Part shown: positions 58,634-64,000 of the stretch, piece by piece | Numbering within the stretch: the stretch's first letter is position 1 | Layout: the number at the start of each line of letters is the position of its first letter | Source of the DNA: Nostoc sp. FACHB-280 | GTDB lineage: Bacteria; Cyanobacteriota; Cyanobacteriia; Cyanobacteriales; Nostocaceae | Reading direction: 5' to 3' | Assembly: GCF_014697615.1 (NCBI RefSeq) | Contig: NZ_JACJSD010000030.1 | Coordinates: forward strand, 1-64,000 | Length of the DNA: 64,000 nt | The notes under the pieces: model-generated | Database searches by the model: none | What the model was told of the DNA's origin: nothing | The model's input: only the letters and a program-made list of their open reading frames with translations | Position numbers and translations under genes: made by a program

Positions 58634-61600
58634 ATGAATCAATTACAACCAAACAACCTGGGAGAATGGCGTATTCAAGCAAATCCAAACAATATTCAAT
58701 TAAGTCAAGCTATAAATAAATTAAAAAATAATTTTATCCAAAGTGAAAATGGAGTTACTAGTCATGGTAAGACTTTAACCCAATTATTTAGCGAATACTT
58801 TTTAGATAATCCAAAAGTTACAGATACAGCATTGATAGAAATGTCTCGTATAACAAGAGATGATTTTGCAAAACAGATATCTACAACATCGAATGATATT
58901 GCAAAAAAAAGATTTGATGATTATGAAGATAATCCACTTCAAGTAATGACTGCTAGGTTTTTTGCTAACCTCATAGCAAAAAATCCTAATGAAGTAAATC
59001 AATTAACAACACAATTACTGGATGATAATGCGACAGTAGGACTTACTGGCCCAGGTGATGCCCTTCCTCAGATTCTTTGGCGACATGACATAAATGATCC
59101 ACGCGGCCAAGGGACATTACTACATGATGTTAGCGATATTTTGGATTATATCTTTAAAAGTATTTCTTTTAGAAGTAGAGTAGGTTCTGACTTTAATAAT
59201 GTTAATAGTTTAAATAAAGCTTTGTGGGGTTATGAAGATTCCATAAGTTCAGCAATTTTAGGAATGTTTATTCCTGCAACTTTAGAGTATATCCAAGATT
59301 CTCTCGAAGCGGCTCCTGCTCAACCTGTCACTACTACAGGTATGCTCGGTTCTTATGTCGGAGGTAAAGTAGCTTCTTATTTTGTTGATGATACTTTTGC
59401 CAATCAATTACTAGCACAGTCTCTTGGTTCTACTGTTACAGGATGGGTAGGAGATACTGTTGAGCAGGTTTTAATAGATCCAAACTCCATAAGAGTTTTT
59501 TCTTTACCTAATCGCTTTGTTGGCAATCTTGTGTCTAACACTGTGGCTTTAGGTACTGGAGAAATAGCTGAAAATATCATTCAAGCATTAGAGATAGAAA
59601 ATACTCTAGCTCAAATCGGTGTCAATACACTGACTCAAGCAATTGTTGACTATGCTTTCACTTCAGTAGCTGTAGAATACTTTCCAAACTTTGCTGCTAA
59701 GTATCTAGAAATAACAAACGTTAAAGAAATTACAAGTTTAAGTTTAGTTAGCTCTTATGTTAATTCTTTAGCCTCTTATGCTGGCTCAGAATTTTATAAA
59801 ACTCTAGTTCGTTGGAATATTATCGGCGAAGGTCAATTAAACCAAGGTTCAGCTATAGGCGGTTCATTACTTCCAACCCTTTCTAGCTTACTTGGTTTTA
59901 CTTCTTTCACTGGCCCAATAGGAATACTCGTTGGCACAGTAATTGGGAGCTTAATAGGAGGAGTATTTGCAGATGAAGATTTTCCTCGTGCTGCGTATGT
60001 AGTAAATATTGTTGACGGTAAATTTGTCACCAAATTTGCATACGAGTTTGATGATGGAGTGGCTGACATTGCTCGTCAAATGGGTGAATCTGCTAAAGAA
60101 ATTCTCAATTACTTAGCGGGGACTGTTGGTGGTCAACTGCTTTCTGTTGAGAATGTTTATTATGGTCATTACATAAAAGAATTAGTTTATCAATTACAAG
60201 ATGATGCACCTGGTGGAAGTAGTTATCGTAGACGAGTAGGTTTTGGTGAAAATGCTCAAGCAGCGATTGAAGCAGGTGTAGTTTACCAACTTACTAAAAC
60301 ACAGATTGAAGGAGGCGATCGCTACATCAAACGTCTGTTTAATAATTATACTAATTCCCGCAGCAATTTAGACGATTTCAACGAGTTATTACAAATTGCT
60401 AAAGAATATGGCACTTACCTAGATAATCCTACTTTATATCAGGAATATATTAATAAACTGGCAGCCAACTCAATTCAAGATGCAGATAAAAGAATCACAG
60501 ATTTGCAATCTCGTCCTTGGGATCGGTTTGTCCCCGAAGAACTTAATGATGCTCTCATCAAAGAGGTAGCGGCAAATCTTTCCCCGACAAGCATTAGACT
60601 TTCTTTAGAAGGAAATGATTTAATTATTAATGGAGAAAGGATTTATAATTGGTTGAAGATACAATCAGAAAATAAAATTCAATTTCTGCGCTTTGCTGAT
60701 GGGAGTATTTATACAATTAATATTGAGGAGAAGTATGCAGAAGGAATGCTTTTTAATAGTATTTCTGGTAAATTTGATATAGATTTATCTAGCATTCCTA
60801 AAGTTAAGCAAGCTACTCTCAAGCTATACGAGAAAGACCCTACAATTAAAGATTTTGGCTTAAATACTTTACCATCCCAAGTCAGTTTGTCACTCAGTGG
60901 CAATAATCTAATTATCAATGGCGAAATAATTGCTAATTGGTTGACTAATACAAACAACCGTTTAGAAATTTTGCGCTTTGCTGATGGAAGTCGCTTTAAA
61001 ATAGTTGTTGAAAACAATAGCAAAGTTAAATTAGAGAATGAACTAGTCGCCAACTGGAAAACAGTCTTGGCGAAAGCAGCAGAATTTAACCTCAGTACAC
61101 CGCAGTCTTCAGATCGTTATAAAGGGAATAATGTCACTAAAATTCTTTATGGTAGCGGTGGTGTAGTTCAAGGAAGTGATAATAGTGACGATGTTTTGAT
61201 TTCTTCTTCAGCAGCAGAAACCCTCAAAGGTGGTAAAAGTGATGATGTTTATCGCTATAGTCTAGGAAGTGGTAAAGATATCATTGAAGATATTGGCGGA
61301 GTAGATGTTATTGAGTTTGACAGTAATATTCAACTGTCCAATTTACAGCTACAACAAAGCGGCAGTAATTTAATTATTAACATCATCAATTCAAGTAATC
61401 CCACTGCACCAATTACAAATCAATTAACCATCAAGAACTTTGCAACTAATAAAATTGAATTTATTCGGCTGGGGAATAACGAAGAATACTTTTTAGACAA
61501 CACTAATGGACAATGGCAATTAAAACCTACTAGTAGTGTTCAAACTTCCACTAGCAGTAACACTATAATTCAAGGGACTATCGGTGCTGATGTTCTTCGA

Positions 61601-64000
61601 GGTTTAGGAGAAAATGACACCCTTTCAGGCGGTGCAGGAAATGATACTTATTTGTACTCTTTCGGTGATGGTTTAAACACAACCATTTATGACACAGGAG
61701 ATTACGAAGGTAAAGTTAGAGATGGTGGCATAGATACCCTTGTCTTAGGAACAAACACGATCCACAGCTTAAAGTTACAAGATAAAGATTTAATCATCAC
61801 TGTTTCTTACGTTCTCCCATCATTGAATGCCAATGGTGGTAATAACGAAGCTCAACCTATCACAATTACAATCAAAAACTGGGTTGATGAGAATAGCAGA
61901 ATTGAATTTATCCGCCTCGCCAATGGCAAAGATTTTTATCCTACTTTAGCGGCAGATGGTTCGGTTTCTTTACAACCAGTGTTAACTCAAGGAGAATCAA
62001 CTTTAGATGTTCAGCTAGATGTACCGGATAGTTATGCACTGAGTTCATACAAATTAGCAGTTGTTGATTTGTTTGGAAATGGACTTCAGTTAATTTCTGC
62101 TCAAGATTCCTTTGCCATGTCAGATTTAGATAATGATGGTTATCTAGAACAGACAGGATGGGTATCTCCTTCTGATGGGATATTAGTAATAGACCTAAAT
62201 AATGATGGACGGATTACAGAACTTAACGAGTTTATTTCCCTGACTGCTCAAACTAATGTGACTGCTATCAGTAGTTTAAACAGTAATGGCGATCGCTTAC
62301 TCAATTATCAAGATACCAACTTTGAAAAAATCCGAGTTTGGGTTGATGCCAATGGTAATCGTAAAGTAGAATTAGGCGAACTAGCAGCATTACATCGCTA
62401 CGGCATTGAAGATGTTTCCCTAGCAAGTCAACAGAAAAACTTTGAAATTGCGGGAAATCTTGTCACTGCCTCAACTTATTTTACTCAACTAGGATATCAA
62501 TTCAGAAAACGTTCTCAAATTTTTGACGTTACCTTTGCTTATAATCCCAACGGCGTTAAATTAGAAACGCTACCAGGAGGGATTAACAAATTCAACTTTG
62601 AAAATAAACCCGATATTTTAATTGCTGATGACACAGCAGGTAGTCTTGATTTAACAATTGACCCCACCATTACTTACTCTGTGACTGGAGGAAAGAATAA
62701 CGATAAACTCACCATTTTGGCTAGTAACACTACAGGAGGAATCCTCAATGGTGGTGCGGGAGATGATACTCTCACAGGTGCAGGTGGTAGCGATATTATC
62801 AACGGTGGTAAAGGGAAAGATGTCATCAAAGCTGGTGCGGGAGACGATACAATAACCGTTGATCAAGACGATATTCTTACGAGTTTAGATGGTGGCGAAG
62901 GTTTTGATATAGTTACCATTGACTCAGATGCTCGGTTCCATCTGATTCTCAATGATATTAATAATATTGAATCAATTATTGGCAATAAACTCAGCAATCA
63001 AATTACCTACAACGGCGTTAAAGCAATTCTGATTTCTGGTGATTTAGGTAATGACACAATTACAGGCGGAGAAGGGGACGACCAAATCGAAGGAGGAGAA
63101 GGTAAAGATAAGTTATCTGGAAATAAAGGCAAAGATTTATTACTTGGCGGATTAGATGATGATAGCCTCTACGGTGATCAAGGAGACGACCAACTATATG
63201 GACAGGAAGGAGATGATTTCCTAGATGGTGGAGATGGTAGCGATATCATAGATGGCGGTTTAGGAAATGACCAACTTAGTGGAGGTTTTAGCCAAAATAG
63301 TCAAAATACTTTTATATTTGGTCGTGGGTATGGAATTGATACTATTCTTGCAAACTACAATAATGGCTTAGATATCATTAGTTTTAAAACAGGTATTAGT
63401 CCATCAGATATTTTCTTCTGGCGTAACCCAAACCCAAGTTTCTATGCAGATAGAGATAATCTTTACTTAGGAATTAAAAATACTAACGACCGAATTATTA
63501 TTCAAAGACAGTTTCCTGGTGGTTCTAATGGCATAGACCAGTTTGTATTTGCTGATGGCACAATCTGGACAAGAGAAAATATTCAAACTTGGTTACTGCA
63601 ATCTACTAATGGCGATGATTACTTAATCGGATATTCAGGAAACGATACGCTTGATGGTAGTGCAGGAAACGATTCCTTTGAAGGGGGTGCTGGTAACAAC
63701 ACATATATATTTGGTCGTGGCTATGGAGTTGATACTATTATTGAAAACTACAATACAGCTACAGATATTGTAAGCTTCAAAGCAGGTATTAGTCCATCAG
63801 ATATCATCTTCTGGCGTAAACCTACTAGCTTTCACGAAAGAGACAATCTATATATAGGTATCAAAAATACTAATGATCGTCTCATTATTCAAGGTCATTT
63901 CAAAAGTAATGCTAATGGCATAGACCAGTTTGTATTTGCCGATGGCACAATTTGGACAAGAGAAAATATTCAAACTTGGTTACTGCAATCTACTAGTAAT
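58634..64000 (+). CDS. Giant RTX-type calcium-binding protein, partial (C-terminus outside window)
   Basis: The frame from ATG 58634 stays open to the end, 1789 codons so far. No signal peptide. Residues 1-400 are helical and unrecognised. A glycine-rich hydrophobic stretch follows at about 410-445 (GPIGILVGTVIGSLIGGVF), possibly membrane-inserting. EF-hand-like segments are at about 1160-1205 (DLDNDGYLE, DLNNDGRITELNEF) and 1236 (DANGNRKVELGE). RTX nonapeptides occur at about 985-1015, 1373-1410 and 1478-1555 (GGAGDDTLTGAGG, GGEGDDQIEGGEG, YGDQGDDQLYGQEGDDFLDG). A roughly 130-residue unit (YIFGRGYGxDTI ... FVFADGTIWTREN) is tandemly repeated near the end. Type I secretion is expected; the secretion signal lies outside. 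Likely an adhesin, toxin or enzyme carrier. Confidence 0.9.
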   Translation, partial: MNQLQPNNLGEWRIQANPNNIQLSQAINKLKNNFIQSENGVTSHGKTLTQLFSEYFLDNPKVTDTALIEMSRITRDDFAKQISTTSNDIAKKRFDDYEDNPLQVMTARFFANLIAKNPNEVNQLTTQLLDDNATVGLTGPGDALPQILWRHDINDPRGQGTLLHDVSDILDYIFKSISFRSRVGSDFNNVNSLNKALWGYEDSISSAILGMFIPATLEYIQDSLEAAPAQPVTTTGMLGSYVGGKVASYFVDDTFANQLLAQSLGSTVTGWVGDTVEQVLIDPNSIRVFSLPNRFVGNLVSNTVALGTGEIAENIIQALEIENTLAQIGVNTLTQAIVDYAFTSVAVEYFPNFAAKYLEITNVKEITSLSLVSSYVNSLASYAGSEFYKTLVRWNIIGEGQLNQGSAIGGSLLPTLSSLLGFTSFTGPIGILVGTVIGSLIGGVFADEDFPRAAYVVNIVDGKFVTKFAYEFDDGVADIARQMGESAKEILNYLAGTVGGQLLSVENVYYGHYIKELVYQLQDDAPGGSSYRRRVGFGENAQAAIEAGVVYQLTKTQIEGGDRYIKRLFNNYTNSRSNLDDFNELLQIAKEYGTYLDNPTLYQEYINKLAANSIQDADKRITDLQSRPWDRFVPEELNDALIKEVAANLSPTSIRLSLEGNDLIINGERIYNWLKIQSENKIQFLRFADGSIYTINIEEKYAEGMLFNSISGKFDIDLSSIPKVKQATLKLYEKDPTIKDFGLNTLPSQVSLSLSGNNLIINGEIIANWLTNTNNRLEILRFADGSRFKIVVENNSKVKLENELVANWKTVLAKAAEFNLSTPQSSDRYKGNNVTKILYGSGGVVQGSDNSDDVLISSSAAETLKGGKSDDVYRYSLGSGKDIIEDIGGVDVIEFDSNIQLSNLQLQQSGSNLIINIINSSNPTAPITNQLTIKNFATNKIEFIRLGNNEEYFLDNTNGQWQLKPTSSVQTSTSSNTIIQGTIGADVLRGLGENDTLSGGAGNDTYLYSFGDGLNTTIYDTGDYEGKVRDGGIDTLVLGTNTIHSLKLQDKDLIITVSYVLPSLNANGGNNEAQPITITIKNWVDENSRIEFIRLANGKDFYPTLAADGSVSLQPVLTQGESTLDVQLDVPDSYALSSYKLAVVDLFGNGLQLISAQDSFAMSDLDNDGYLEQTGWVSPSDGILVIDLNNDGRITELNEFISLTAQTNVTAISSLNSNGDRLLNYQDTNFEKIRVWVDANGNRKVELGELAALHRYGIEDVSLASQQKNFEIAGNLVTASTYFTQLGYQFRKRSQIFDVTFAYNPNGVKLETLPGGINKFNFENKPDILIADDTAGSLDLTIDPTITYSVTGGKNNDKLTILASNTTGGILNGGAGDDTLTGAGGSDIINGGKGKDVIKAGAGDDTITVDQDDILTSLDGGEGFDIVTIDSDARFHLILNDINNIESIIGNKLSNQITYNGVKAILISGDLGNDTITGGEGDDQIEGGEGKDKLSGNKGKDLLLGGLDDDSLYGDQGDDQLYGQEGDDFLDGGDGSDIIDGGLGNDQLSGGFSQNSQNTFIFGRGYGIDTILANYNNGLDIISFKTGISPSDIFFWRNPNPSFYADRDNLYLGIKNTNDRIIIQRQFPGGSNGIDQFVFADGTIWTRENIQTWLLQSTNGDDYLIGYSGNDTLDGSAGNDSFEGGAGNNTYIFGRGYGVDTIIENYNTATDIVSFKAGISPSDIIFWRKPTSFHERDNLYIGIKNTNDRLIIQGHFKSNANGIDQFVFADGTIWTRENIQTWLLQSTSN

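Noticed and set aside
1-64000. Search for tRNA, rRNA and riboswitches by eye
   Set aside because: No cloverleaf, rRNA-like or known riboswitch consensus was recognised; absence should be confirmed with covariance models.

Overview
The window comes from a cyanobacterium, most likely a filamentous, Nostoc-like member of the Nostocales. The evidence is the frequent HIP1 octamer (gcgatcgc) in and between genes, cyanobacterial families (DUF2811, PAP/fibrillin, cyanobacterial Cas6, Uma2, pentapeptide-repeat proteins, a group 2 sigma factor), heptamer-type short tandem repeats, and several IS200/IS605-type elements. No rRNA, tRNA or complete CRISPR array was recognised. Two partition systems (ParA/ParB and a ParM-like actin with iterons), an XRE-controlled plasmid-type gene block, an FtsK-like ATPase operon, TA modules and many short paralogues suggest a large plasmid or a plasmid-derived accessory region. 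Chromosomal-type genes (ilvD, a rarA fusion, a sigma factor) are mixed in. The plasmid assignment is inference.

Layout. 1-9 kb: partial UDG-like gene, EVE reader, ribbon-helix-helix/NERD nuclease pair, Uma2 nuclease, orphan Cas6 carrying an extra C-terminal helix-turn-helix that is partly duplicated downstream, and pentapeptide-repeat/membrane proteins. 9-12.3 kb: a divergent signalling pair, a response regulator fused to a thioredoxin-reductase-like flavoprotein and a cNMP-binding-domain histidine kinase. 12.5-22 kb: unknown genes preceded by repeated TTGTTAACAA palindromes, a phased DnaA-box-like cluster (15.8 kb), FAD monooxygenase, HNH nuclease, sigma factor, RarA-methyltransferase fusion. 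22-27 kb: parA-parB, a lipoprotein, a TnpB remnant, and a ParM-like gene with upstream iterons and a small downstream DNA-binding candidate. 27-34 kb: ilvD with a divergent LysR regulator, a thioesterase, a [2Fe-2S] ferredoxin-like gene broken by a 331-bp palindrome-ended element, PAP/fibrillin, and a DnaX-C-like protein.

34-45 kb: a complete IS200/IS605 element, then a long minus-strand operon (about 44.8 to 37.0 kb) encoding small membrane and coiled-coil proteins, an FtsK/HerA-like ATPase with N-terminal membrane segments, and a PD-(D/E)XK nuclease with a C-terminal membrane segment. A solo TnpB element has landed inside this operon. Conceptually removing it restores an ATGA-coupled gene junction, so the operon was once continuous. 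I consider it the best candidate for an undescribed multi-gene system here.

45-58 kb: small regulators, a possible sRNA terminator, a four-gene cassette with a GNAT protein, an Rpn-like nuclease, a VapBC-like TA module sitting beside a duplicated fragment of a neighbouring HTH gene, and an XRE regulator with dispersed TTGTCTA motifs next to two plasmid-type proteins. 58.6-64 kb: the first 1789 codons of a giant RTX-type calcium-binding protein that runs off the end.
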